DNA from: Hallella mizrahii
GTDB lineage: Bacteria > Bacteroidota > Bacteroidia > Bacteroidales > Bacteroidaceae
DNA length: 59,220 nucleotides
Assembly: GCF_009695775.1 (NCBI RefSeq)
Contig: NZ_VUNG01000024.1
Location: 1-59,220, forward strand
Reading direction: 5' to 3'
Below the pieces are notes generated by a model. That model was not told the DNA's origin. It was given only the letters and a program-made list of their open reading frames with translations, and ran no database searches. Shown here in pieces: positions 51,858 to 59,220 of this stretch; within the stretch, counting starts at the first letter, position 1, and each line of letters begins with the position of its first letter. The position numbers and the translations under genes are program-made.

Positions 51858-53315
51858 CTAATTTTTCGTCCAGAACGAAGGCGTGAGACAAACGATCACC
51901 GAGAAGATTTCCAAACGGCCAAAGAGCATCATAATGGTACAGATCCACTTGGCAAAGTCGGGAAGCATCGACCACGACATCGTCGGGCCTATCTCCAAAC
52001 CCAATGTCGGTCCCACATTGCCGATACAGCTCATGGCGATGGTGATGGCGTTGGTGTTGTCGATGCCCGCTGCTATCATCACAAAAGCCGAGATGAAGAT
52101 AAGCAACAGATAGGCAGTGAAAAACGCCAGTAACGAGACACGCTGAGGATAAGTGATGTTCACGCCACTGATCTTCAACGGCAGCACGGCATGGGGGTGG
52201 AGACGCTGGCGGAGCTCATTGCGGAGCACCTTAAAGAGCATGGTGATGCGCACGCATTTCATGCCGCCGGCCGTACTCCCCGAACAGCCCCCGACCAGCA
52301 TACACACGGCCAGAACGACCCACGTGACATGAGGCCATTTGCCCGCATCGTCGTTGAAGAGTCCCGTCGTCGTCATAAACGACACTACGGAGAACAGCGA
52401 AGAGCGGAACGCATGCTCCAAGCCATAGTGGTTACGCGCGATGAGCTCCATCATGATGAAGACCGTGAACAGCGCTGTGAGTATCAGATAGAGCCGGAAC
52501 TCAGTGTCGCGCCACAGTGCCCGTACCTTTTTCTTCGCCACCGCGCAATAAAACAGCGTGAAGTTGACGCCCGAGATGAAGCAGAAGAACGTGGCGGTAT
52601 ACTCCATTCCGGGTGAATGGAAATGCTCGATACTGTCGTTATAGATCGAGTAGCCACCTGTCGCTGCTGTCGACATAGCATAGTTGATCCCCTCAAACCA
52701 GTTCATGCCAAAGAGCATGAAACCGGCCATGCAGCCAAAGGTGATAAACAGATAGACGAGCCAAATCCATTTGGCACTCGTCGAGAGCCTTGGGCTGAGC
52801 TTGCTCTTGATCGGTCCGGTGGCCTCAGCGGCAAACACTTTCGTGCTTCCGCCGACCACCTGCGGCAGCACGGCGATGGTGAAGAACACGATACCCAAAC
52901 CGCCGATCCAGTGAGTCAACGACCGCCAGAACAATATGCCATGGGGCAAAATCTCCACATCATCGATGATGGTGGCTCCCGTCGTGGTAAAGCCCGACAT
53001 CGTCTCAAAGTAAGCATCCGTGAAACTATGGAGATAGCCACCCACCATGAAAGGAATCGTGCCAAAGAGAGAAAATACGGTCCAGGTGAGCGTGACAATC
53101 AGATAAGAGTCACGGCGCGACATGATATTGTCGGCGTTGCGGCCCTTATACCCGAGGATAATGCCCGAGAGCACGGTGACGAGGACGGAGACGAGAAAAG
53201 CAAAGGTGTCTTCCTCGCCATAGTACAGAGCAATGCCCAGACACGCCAGCATCATAATAGCCTCAAGGAAGAGCAGCGAGCCCAGGATCTTATAAATGAT
53301 TTTAAAGTTGATCAC
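51858..53315 (-). CDS. trkH: Trk-type potassium uptake membrane subunit TrkH
   Basis: The 485-residue protein shows the four pore repeats of the Ktr/Trk family: MSGFTTTGATI, MSTAATGGYS, SFMTTTGLFND and SCIGNVGPTLG, each with a selectivity glycine. It has about ten membrane spans. With the RCK-type TrkA gene next door it makes a K+ uptake system of the inner membrane. The 54-base gap from trkA shows no promoter, so the two are cotranscribed. Confidence 0.96.
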   Translation of the reverse strand: MINFKIIYKILGSLLFLEAIMMLACLGIALYYGEEDTFAFLVSVLVTVLSGIILGYKGRNADNIMSRRDSYLIVTLTWTVFSLFGTIPFMVGGYLHSFTDAYFETMSGFTTTGATIIDDVEILPHGILFWRSLTHWIGGLGIVFFTIAVLPQVVGGSTKVFAAEATGPIKSKLSPRLSTSAKWIWLVYLFITFGCMAGFMLFGMNWFEGINYAMSTAATGGYSIYNDSIEHFHSPGMEYTATFFCFISGVNFTLFYCAVAKKKVRALWRDTEFRLYLILTALFTVFIMMELIARNHYGLEHAFRSSLFSVVSFMTTTGLFNDDAGKWPHVTWVVLAVCMLVGGCSGSTAGGMKCVRITMLFKVLRNELRQRLHPHAVLPLKISGVNITYPQRVSLLAFFTAYLLLIFISAFVMIAAGIDNTNAITIAMSCIGNVGPTLGLEIGPTMSWSMLPDFAKWICTIMMLFGRLEIFSVIVCLTPSFWTKN

Positions 53316-53369
53316 ACCTATTGTCTCCTATTTCTTAAAACTTGTCTGCAGATGCGATAGTGACGCGCA

Positions 53370-54710
53370 TCAATTAAAGAACTTCTCGATCTTCTTCATG
53401 TTGACGTTGTGACAAAACACCACCACATCGTCGCCGGCCTGTATCTGTGTGTTTCCTGATACCAGCATTCCCTCTCCGTCTCTGACCAGTCCGCCGATGG
53501 TCATGCCTTGCGGCAGTCCTAGATCCTTGACCGCTTTCCTGGTCACCTTGGAATCGGGCTTGGGAATAAACTCTGCCACGTCGGCATTGGCCGACAGCAA
53601 GAAGGTGACATTCATCACGTCGGCGTCGAGCATGAGCTGATAGATGCGACTGGCGGCGATGGCTTTTTTATTGATGATCGTGCCGATATCGAGGCTTTCG
53701 GCCATACTGGCATAGCCCATGCTCTCGACCATGGCCACGGTCTTGCGTACGCCCATGCGCTTGGCTGCCAGACAGGCCAGGATGTTGGTCTCGGCATTGC
53801 CCGTGAGAGAGACGAAAGCCTGGGTGTTGTAGATACCCTCGTCGGTCAGCACGCCCATATCGCGCGGGTCGGCATTGATGACCAGGGCTTGGTCGTTGAG
53901 CAACTGGTTGAGTTCGTCACAGCGATCAGGATCCACTTCAAAGATCTTCGTGTTCATATATTCCGGCATGGTCTGCACGGCACGCACGGCAGTGGCACCG
54001 CCGCCCATGATCATCACGTTCTTCACGTCGACATAATGTTCCTTGCCGACTATCTTGCGGATATAAGGGATATATTGCTTCGTGGTCATGAAATAGGCCA
54101 AGTCGTAGCATTTCAGCTCGTCATTGCCGCCGGGGATGATCGTCTCGTCCTTGCGTTTGATGGCCACCACATGGTAAGGGTCATCAGGACCGCAAAGTTC
54201 CTTGAGGGGACGGTTGAGAATTTCACACGACTCCCGCAACTTGATGCCAAGCATCACCAGTGCGCCGTTGTGCACATCCCAACGCTGTCTGACCCACGAC
54301 ATGCGCAATCCGTTGATAATGTCGCGTGCGGCGAGCATCTCTGGATAGATGAGCTCGTCAACACCCAGCTCCTTATAGAACTGCCGGATGTCGGGCTCCA
54401 TATACTCGCTGTCGTCGATCTTTGCCACCGTCTTGCGGGCGTGCAGGGCGTGGGCGAGTACACAACTGTTGATGTTGGCATTGTCGTCGGGTGTCACGGC
54501 AATAAACAGATCCGCGTCACCGGCATTGGCTTCCCTGAGTGTCTTCACGCTGGAGGCCGAGCCGCAAAGAGTCAGCAAATCATAGTCCGTGCCTATGCGG
54601 GCCAGCCGTTCCTCATCGTCATCGATCACGGTGATCTCTTCCTGATTGCGGGAGAGCAACCGTGCCAAATAGGTACCAATGGCGTATGCGCCGGAAATGA
54701 TGATTTTCAT
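53370..54710 (-). CDS. trkA: Trk potassium system regulatory subunit TrkA
   Basis: The 446-residue soluble protein has two RCK (TrkA-N plus TrkA-C) units. The first opens IISGAYAIGTYLARLLS. The second holds VMIMGGGATAVRAVQTM near residue 230 and INADPRDMGVL. The final TrkA-C domain contains KDLGLPQGMTIGGLVRDGE. It binds NAD(H)/ATP and gates TrkH. The first Rossmann loop reads SGAYAIGTYLA, lacking the usual GxGxxG pattern, so nucleotide binding in that half may be altered. It overlaps the end of the dxs region by only a short gap. Confidence 0.94.
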   Translation of the reverse strand: MKIIISGAYAIGTYLARLLSRNQEEITVIDDDEERLARIGTDYDLLTLCGSASSVKTLREANAGDADLFIAVTPDDNANINSCVLAHALHARKTVAKIDDSEYMEPDIRQFYKELGVDELIYPEMLAARDIINGLRMSWVRQRWDVHNGALVMLGIKLRESCEILNRPLKELCGPDDPYHVVAIKRKDETIIPGGNDELKCYDLAYFMTTKQYIPYIRKIVGKEHYVDVKNVMIMGGGATAVRAVQTMPEYMNTKIFEVDPDRCDELNQLLNDQALVINADPRDMGVLTDEGIYNTQAFVSLTGNAETNILACLAAKRMGVRKTVAMVESMGYASMAESLDIGTIINKKAIAASRIYQLMLDADVMNVTFLLSANADVAEFIPKPDSKVTRKAVKDLGLPQGMTIGGLVRDGEGMLVSGNTQIQAGDDVVVFCHNVNMKKIEKFFN

Positions 54711-54714
54711 AAGT

Positions 54715-56625
54715 CTATGTCAAACTTTCTTCTATCGTCTTTTTAATACTTGGGACATCCAGTCCCCACTTCTCCCGCAGCTGGGCCACGGTGCCGTGCT
54801 CCACAAAACAATCGGGCAGTCCCAGTCTGACGACATCGGGATGGTAGCCGTGATCGCTCATCCACTCAAGCACTGCCGATCCCATGCCGCCGTTGCGCAC
54901 GCCGTCCTCTACAGTGATCACGTGCTTGAACCTCGAGCCGACCTCGTTGAGCAGATGGTCGTCGAGTGGTTTGAGAAAGCGAAGATCGTAGTGAGCCACA
55001 TGGTTTTTGCGGTTTGGATCTTCGCTCTCGATCTGTTGGATGGCACTCTCCACGTCGTAGCCGATGGGTCCGATGGTGATCACTGCCACATCGGTGCCCT
55101 CATGGATGACACGTCCGGTGCCGACAGCTATCTCGTCAAGCGGGCACTGCCAGTCGACAAGATGCCCACGACCACGTGGATAGCGGATCACGAAGGTCCC
55201 CATCCCTGGCTGTTGGGCGGTATACATCAGTTTGCGCAACTCGTGCTCGTCCATCGGCGAGGCAATGGTAAGGTTGGGTATAGGACGCAAAGCCGCCATA
55301 TCGAAAGCACCATGATGTGTCGGTCCGTCCTCGCCGACAAGACCAGCACGGTCTAAACAAAGCACTACCGGCAGGTTGAGGATAGCCAGATCGTGGATGA
55401 TATTGTCGTAGGCGCGCTGAGCAAAAGCACTGTAGATATTGCAGAAAGGCAGCAAGCCGTCCTTGGCCATACCACCGGAGAATGTCACGGCATGACCCTC
55501 AGCGATACCCACGTCAAAGACACGGTCAGGCATCTCCTTCATCATGATGTTCATCGAGCAACCCGTAGGCATGGCGGGAGTAACCCCAACAATCTTGGGA
55601 TTGCGCCTTGCCAGCTCCAACAGCGTATGGCCAAAGACTTCCTGAAACTTTGGAGGCTCGTTGCTTGTGTCGGGCACAATGCGCTCGCCCGTTTCCGGAT
55701 CGAAGCGGCCAGGAGCGTGCCAGATGGTGGCGGCTTTCTCGGCAGGCTCGTAACCTTTGCCTTTGACCGTGTGGAGATGCAACAGCTTAGGGCCCCGCAT
55801 ATCCTTGAGCTGACGCATGATCCTTACCACTTCCTTCACGTTGTGTCCGTCAAAGGGTCCGAAGTAGCGAATGTTCATGCCCTCAAAGATATTCTGCTGA
55901 TGGCTGATGGCGCTCTTCAAGGCATTGTTGAGTCGGATGATTCCCTTCCGCCGGTCATCGTTGAGATAGCCCTTGGCGTGCAGCCATTGCGAAGCCTTGA
56001 AGCGCAGTCGGTTGTAAGTTTCGTTGGTGTCGAGGTTGAGCAGATATTTCTCCATGCCGCCAACAGCATGGTCGATGCTCATATCGTTGTCGTTGAGAAC
56101 AATCAGCAGATCATTGGGCGTGGAACTGACATTGTTCAGTCCTTCAAAAGCCAGTCCGCCACTCATGGCACCGTCGCCGATGACGGCTACGACATGACGC
56201 TCGGGATGTCCGCTCTTGCGGGCTGCCACTGCCATGCCCAGCGCGGCAGAGATGCTGTTCGACGCGTGGCCACAGGTGAAGGTGTCGTATGGACTCTCTT
56301 CCGGTGAAGGGAAAGGACGCACACCACCCATCTTGCGGTTGGTGCAGAACGTGTCTCTTCGGCCCGTCAGAATCTTATGGCCGTAGGCCTGATGGCCCAC
56401 ATCCCATACGATACGGTCTTCGGGTGTATCAAAGACATAGTGCAATGCCACGGTGATCTCCACCACACCAAGACTGGAAGCGAAATGTCCGGGGTTGACT
56501 GACACTTCGTCGATAATATCCTGCCTGAGCTCCCGGCAAAGCTCCGGCAACTGCTCGACGCTGAGTTTCCTCAATTCGGAAGGATATTTGATCTGACTAA
56601 GAAGTCCGTATTTATTCTTATCCAT
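54715..56625 (-). CDS. dxs: 1-Deoxy-D-xylulose-5-phosphate synthase
   Basis: The 636-residue protein is a thiamine-diphosphate transketolase-type enzyme. It has the cofactor motif [36 protein letters not shown] near residue 70, and [21 protein letters not shown] later. The C-terminal domain ends the protein. It condenses pyruvate and glyceraldehyde-3-phosphate in the first step of the MEP isoprenoid pathway. It ends four bases before trkA, so all three genes can share the promoter at 56650. Confidence 0.97.
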   Translation of the reverse strand: MDKNKYGLLSQIKYPSELRKLSVEQLPELCRELRQDIIDEVSVNPGHFASSLGVVEITVALHYVFDTPEDRIVWDVGHQAYGHKILTGRRDTFCTNRKMGGVRPFPSPEESPYDTFTCGHASNSISAALGMAVAARKSGHPERHVVAVIGDGAMSGGLAFEGLNNVSSTPNDLLIVLNDNDMSIDHAVGGMEKYLLNLDTNETYNRLRFKASQWLHAKGYLNDDRRKGIIRLNNALKSAISHQQNIFEGMNIRYFGPFDGHNVKEVVRIMRQLKDMRGPKLLHLHTVKGKGYEPAEKAATIWHAPGRFDPETGERIVPDTSNEPPKFQEVFGHTLLELARRNPKIVGVTPAMPTGCSMNIMMKEMPDRVFDVGIAEGHAVTFSGGMAKDGLLPFCNIYSAFAQRAYDNIIHDLAILNLPVVLCLDRAGLVGEDGPTHHGAFDMAALRPIPNLTIASPMDEHELRKLMYTAQQPGMGTFVIRYPRGRGHLVDWQCPLDEIAVGTGRVIHEGTDVAVITIGPIGYDVESAIQQIESEDPNRKNHVAHYDLRFLKPLDDHLLNEVGSRFKHVITVEDGVRNGGMGSAVLEWMSDHGYHPDVVRLGLPDCFVEHGTVAQLREKWGLDVPSIKKTIEESLT

Positions 56626-56649
56626 TCAATTTCGTTTGCTATAGCCTTG

Positions 56650-56657
56650 CAAAGGTA
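56650..56657 (-). promoter_or_regulatory. -7 box for dxs-trkA-trkH
   Basis: The minus strand reads TACCTTTG, about 25 bases before the ATG. The -33 is weak. Confidence 0.6.
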
Positions 56658-56695
56658 CAATATTTAATTGATAATATAGTGAAAAGACCATAATT

Positions 56696-56726
56696 TTTGC
56701 TACCTTTGCAAGGAACAATATCTTTG
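56696..56726 (+). promoter_or_regulatory. Promoter for the C1 peptidase
   Basis: TTTG (56696-56699), 19 bases, then TATCTTTG (56719-56726). A second -7-like TACCTTTG sits at 56701-56708. The box ends next to the ATG at 56728, so translation should start at 56755. Confidence 0.8.
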
Positions 56727-56754
56727 CATGAACATCAACCATAATCTCACAAAT

Positions 56755-58161
56755 ATGAAGAAAAGAACATTTCTGGCTGTGCTCCTCGTGGCTGCCTCCA
56801 GTTCCATGCTGGCACAGACACGCGACGGCGGCATCTCTGCCTCAATGCTGCAACAGATTGAGCAGTCGCAAAGCAAGAACCCGGCTTACAAGGCTTTGGC
56901 CAACGCTATCGCTTCAAACAAGATCGATGACCTGGCCAAGAACTACAAAAACTTAGGTGAAGTCGATACCTATTTCAGTGTGGAGACTCCCAAGCAGAAT
57001 ATCGAAGACCAGAAGAGTTCAGGACGCTGCTGGATGTTCTCCGGACTCAACGTGTTGCGCGCCAACTTTGCCAAGGCTCACGGCGACTCGGTGCGCGTGG
57101 AGTTTTCTCACTCCTACCTCTTCTTCTATGATCAGCTGGAAAAGGCCAATCTCATGCTGCAAGGGGTCATCGACTGTGCACGCAAGCCGATGGACGACAC
57201 ACGCGTGCAATTTTTCTTCCGCAACCCCATCGGAGACGGCGGCACCTTCTGTGGCGTTGCTGACCTGAGCGAGAAATACGGACTGGTGCCGATGAATGTC
57301 ATGCCGGAGACTTTCTCCAGCGACAATACCTCGCAGATGCAGAAGATGGTGTCGTCAAAACTCCGTGAGTTCGGTCTGGAACTGCGTCGAATGGTCGCTG
57401 ACGGCAAGAAAGCTACCGATATCAAGAAGCGCAAGACCGAGATGCTCGGGACCATCTATCACATCCTCACGCTGACGCTGGGCGAGCCGGTCAAGGAGTT
57501 TACCTACACCTTCCGTGACAAAAACGGCAAGGCCGTGGGATCCGCAAAGACCTACACGCCGAAGTCGTTCTATCAGGCTACGGTAGGCGAACCGCTCAAC
57601 GGCACGTTCATCATGGTGATGAACGACCCACGACGGCCTTACCATAAGACGTACGAAGTGGAATATGACCGCCACACCTACGACGGACACAACTGGAAAT
57701 ACCTCAACCTGCCGATGGACGAGATTGAGAGCCTCGCCATCGCCTCGCTCAAAGACGGGCATAAGATGTACTCCAGCTACGACGTGGGCAAGCAGCTCGA
57801 CCGCAAACGTGGCTATCTCGACACCGACAACTTCGACTACGGCTCGTTGCTGGGTACTACTTTCGGCATGAACAAAGCTCAGCGCATCGAGACCTTCGAC
57901 AGTGGTTCGACCCATGCCATGACTCTCACCGCCGTCGACCTCAACGCTGAGGGTAAGCCACTGAAGTGGAAGGTGGAGAACAGTTGGGGACCGACCTACG
58001 GGCAGAACGGTTATCTGATCATGACCGACAACTGGTTCCAAAACTATATGTTCCGCCTCGTGGTCAACAAGCGCTATGTGCCGGAGACGCTCTTGAAGCA
58101 GTTCGAGCAGAAGCCGACGATGGTCACACCGGAAGATCCGCTGTTCCTCGAGGACGAGTAA
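56755..58161 (+). CDS. Secreted C1-family (bleomycin hydrolase/PepC-like) cysteine peptidase
   Basis: From 56755 the protein has 468 residues and opens with a signal peptide (MKKRTFLAVLLVAASSSMLA, then Q). The catalytic cysteine lies in SSGRCWMFSGLNVL. The histidine is in SGSTHAMTLTAVD and the asparagine in KVENSWGPTYGQNG. This fits the PepC/bleomycin hydrolase family, but exported rather than cytoplasmic. The ATG at 56728 is rejected because the promoter box ends two bases before it. The real start lies after the expected transcription start. Confidence 0.92.
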   Translation: MKKRTFLAVLLVAASSSMLAQTRDGGISASMLQQIEQSQSKNPAYKALANAIASNKIDDLAKNYKNLGEVDTYFSVETPKQNIEDQKSSGRCWMFSGLNVLRANFAKAHGDSVRVEFSHSYLFFYDQLEKANLMLQGVIDCARKPMDDTRVQFFFRNPIGDGGTFCGVADLSEKYGLVPMNVMPETFSSDNTSQMQKMVSSKLREFGLELRRMVADGKKATDIKKRKTEMLGTIYHILTLTLGEPVKEFTYTFRDKNGKAVGSAKTYTPKSFYQATVGEPLNGTFIMVMNDPRRPYHKTYEVEYDRHTYDGHNWKYLNLPMDEIESLAIASLKDGHKMYSSYDVGKQLDRKRGYLDTDNFDYGSLLGTTFGMNKAQRIETFDSGSTHAMTLTAVDLNAEGKPLKWKVENSWGPTYGQNGYLIMTDNWFQNYMFRLVVNKRYVPETLLKQFEQKPTMVTPEDPLFLEDE

Positions 58162-58174
58162 AGACTCTCCCTAG

Positions 58175-58192
58175 CCCTCCCTAAAGGGAGGG
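58175..58192. other. Hairpin after the C1 peptidase
   Basis: CCCTCCCT-AA-AGGGAGGG is a perfect 8-bp stem. Outer CCCTAGCCCTC (58169-58179) and GAGGGCTTAGGG (58223-58234) can pair as an alternative. No T-run, so termination is uncertain. Confidence 0.5.
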
Positions 58193-58235
58193 AAATGCTC
58201 AACCATTTCCTCTCCCATCAAAGAGGGCTTAGGGC

Positions 58236-58368
58236 TTGAACATTGGAAGTTGGGTATAGAGTAGGTCAACACTCAACATTAGAATCATTCATCATTCAAC
58301 ATTAGAATCACTCAACATTCAACATTGGAGTAAGTCATCATTCATCACTCAACATTCAACATTAGCCA
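58236..58368. repeat. CAACATT/CATCATT word array up to the EEP start codon
   Basis: Variants of ACTCAACATTAGAATCATTC recur about five times and end one base before the ATG at 58369. They are related in style to the 43.4, 45.4 and 46.1 kb arrays. Confidence 0.85.
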
Positions 58369-59121
58369 ATGTATCTGCTCATCTGTCTGTTCACCTTTGT
58401 AGAGCTGAACTGCGAGAATCTTTTCGACACGCAGCACGACAGTCTCAAGCACGACGAGGAGTTCCTGCCCACCTCCGCCATGCACTGGACACCGTCGCGC
58501 TATTGGCATAAGCTCAACCGCATCGGGCAGGACATTCTCTCCTGTGGCGAACTCGACTCCACGAAAGTGATACCCGACATGGTGGTTCTTACCGAAGTGG
58601 AAAACGACAGCGTAATGCGCGATCTCACCAAGCGGTCGCTGCTTCGCAACGCTGACTATGAATATGTGATGACCGACAGCCCAGACGAACGCGGCATCGA
58701 CGTGGCCCTGCTCTACTCTCCTTTCTCCTTTGCCCTGATCAGCTATCATTCCATCCGTATCGCGCCACCGAAAGGCTTCCGTCCCACGCGCGACATCCTT
58801 TATGCCTGCGGACAGCTGATCTCGGGCGACACGCTGCATGTCTTCGCCGTACATGCGCCCAGCCGCCGCGGTGGCGAACAGGTTTCCCGACCCTATCGGC
58901 AGAAAGTGGTTGAGCGCTTATTGCTCTCTGTTGATTCTGTCAGAACATTGTCACCTCAGGCCCGCATTATCATTGCCGGAGACTTCAACGACTACTCCTC
59001 CGATCCCACTATCAAGCATCTCGTACGACACGGCCTTGTGGAAGTGTCGGCAAACACGCAAGGCAGACACGGCGCAAAAGGCACATACCGCTATCCTGTT
59101 TTCCACGTTAATAGCCGTTAA
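58369..59121 (+). pseudogene. Endonuclease/exonuclease/phosphatase family protein, truncated by an IS
   Basis: The 250-residue frame has the EEP-family layout: ELNCENLF with a metal/phosphate-site Asn, LTEVEN with the metal-binding Glu, RGIDVALLY, VHAPSRRGG and AGDFNDY near residue 205. It ends GTYRY, then an unrelated tail PVFHVNSR. Homologues continue with a W/S-L-D-H end carrying the catalytic histidine, which is missing here. The break coincides with the IS left inverted repeat at 59095. The remaining domain is probably inactive. The native product was likely secreted, but no good signal peptide remains visible. Confidence 0.85.
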
Positions 59122-59162
59122 CGGCCGTAAATCATTAAAAATCAATAAAGTGACACTTTGTA

Positions 59163-59194
59163 TTTGGATTTTTGGGTGGCGCAAGCTATCTTTG
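59163..59194 (+). promoter_or_regulatory. Promoter of the IS transposase
   Basis: TTTG (59163-59166), 20 bases, then TATCTTTG (59187-59194). The ATG at 59199 is four bases further, so the transcript would be nearly leaderless. Confidence 0.65.
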
Positions 59195-59198
59195 CATC

Positions 59199-59220
59199 AT
59201 GTTCGTACACAAGAAACGCC
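59199..59220 (+). CDS. Transposase, first seven codons (partial)
   Basis: The reading frame MFVHKKR runs off the window. The opening recalls IS1634-type transposases in Bacteroidota, which start M(Y/F)V.KK, but seven residues cannot prove it. Confidence 0.45.

Larger units (their letters stand above)
59095..59220 (+). mobile_element. Left end of an insertion sequence (partial)
   Basis: The EEP homology stops at 59094, where CCTGTTTTCC begins, matching the inverted repeat at 113-122. A promoter and the first codons of a transposase follow. The element carries on past the window. No target-site duplication can be checked because only one end of this copy is visible. Confidence 0.65.

Noticed and set aside
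1..59220. A 59-kb composite transposon between the two IS ends
   Set aside because: The content is housekeeping chromosome (dnaG, recA, ftsH, rsmA) and the two ends look like contig stops in a repeated element. No cargo or target duplication is visible.

Overview
The window looks like a member of the Bacteroidales, most likely the Prevotellaceae. It has mid-range GC and almost no Shine-Dalgarno sites. Promoters repeatedly follow the Bacteroidota pattern TTTG-N19-20-TAnnTTTG. It also carries several Bacteroidota-typical families: DUF349, DUF3822, DUF4974/ECF cassettes, DUF4143 ATPases, YtrA-type GntR regulators and outer-membrane barrels without SusD partners. It is mostly ordinary chromosome, broken up by unusual tandem-repeat intergenic regions. 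Both ends lie in what looks like the same insertion-sequence family. The right end of one copy occupies 1-122 and the left end of another starts near 59095, so the window is probably a contig bounded by a multicopy IS.

Layout. 1-6.4 kb (minus strand): DUF349 protein, CorA, an AT-rich repeat field, PepD dipeptidase and a flippase-like membrane protein. 6.5-6.9 kb: a self-contained transcription unit for a 31-residue membrane peptide, with a dyad site, promoter and terminator. 7-11.2 kb: rsmA, frr, rsgA, a SprT-like metalloprotease and an AraC regulator. 11.6-15.1 kb: a RecD/Dda-like helicase divergent from a pilin-like protein, DUF3822 and RsmD. 15.4 kb: tRNA-Gln(CUG). 15.7-21.2 kb: rsfS, ftsH, cdsA, dnaG. 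21.4-25.4 kb: NhaD antiporter, then cysK and an O-acetylhomoserine sulfhydrylase on the minus strand.

25.7-31 kb is a regulated envelope operon: ABC ATPase, permease, GIN-domain lipoprotein, YtrA-type GntR regulator and outer-membrane barrel. A perfect 24-bp palindrome sits at its transcription start. 31.1-35.6 kb (minus) holds a second barrel with a histidine kinase and response regulator. 35.9-39.6 kb (minus) is an ECF sigma / small DUF4974 membrane regulator / STN-containing receptor cassette with overlapping or nearly touching genes. 40-44.4 kb: nitroreductase, a DUF4143 ATPase behind four promoter-bearing 33-bp repeats, an MFS and an EamA transporter.

44.5-50.3 kb holds the most interesting module. 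An SMC/OLD-like AAA ATPase and a DUF4435 protein with Toprim-like acidic residues flank a four-helix-bundle gene buried in CTCTCAACT repeats. A small conserved protein, a carboxynorspermidine-synthase-like enzyme and recA follow. 50.8-56.6 kb (minus): phosphomannose isomerase, TrkH, TrkA, Dxs. 56.7-59.1 kb: a secreted C1 peptidase and an endonuclease/exonuclease/phosphatase gene cut short by the right-hand IS.

Recurring themes are intergenic tandem repeats with fixed periods (22, 33, about 35 and 39 bp), repeats that begin at or supply stop codons, and promoters so close to the start codon that some mRNAs should be leaderless or nearly so. All functional calls come from reading motifs. No database search was run.
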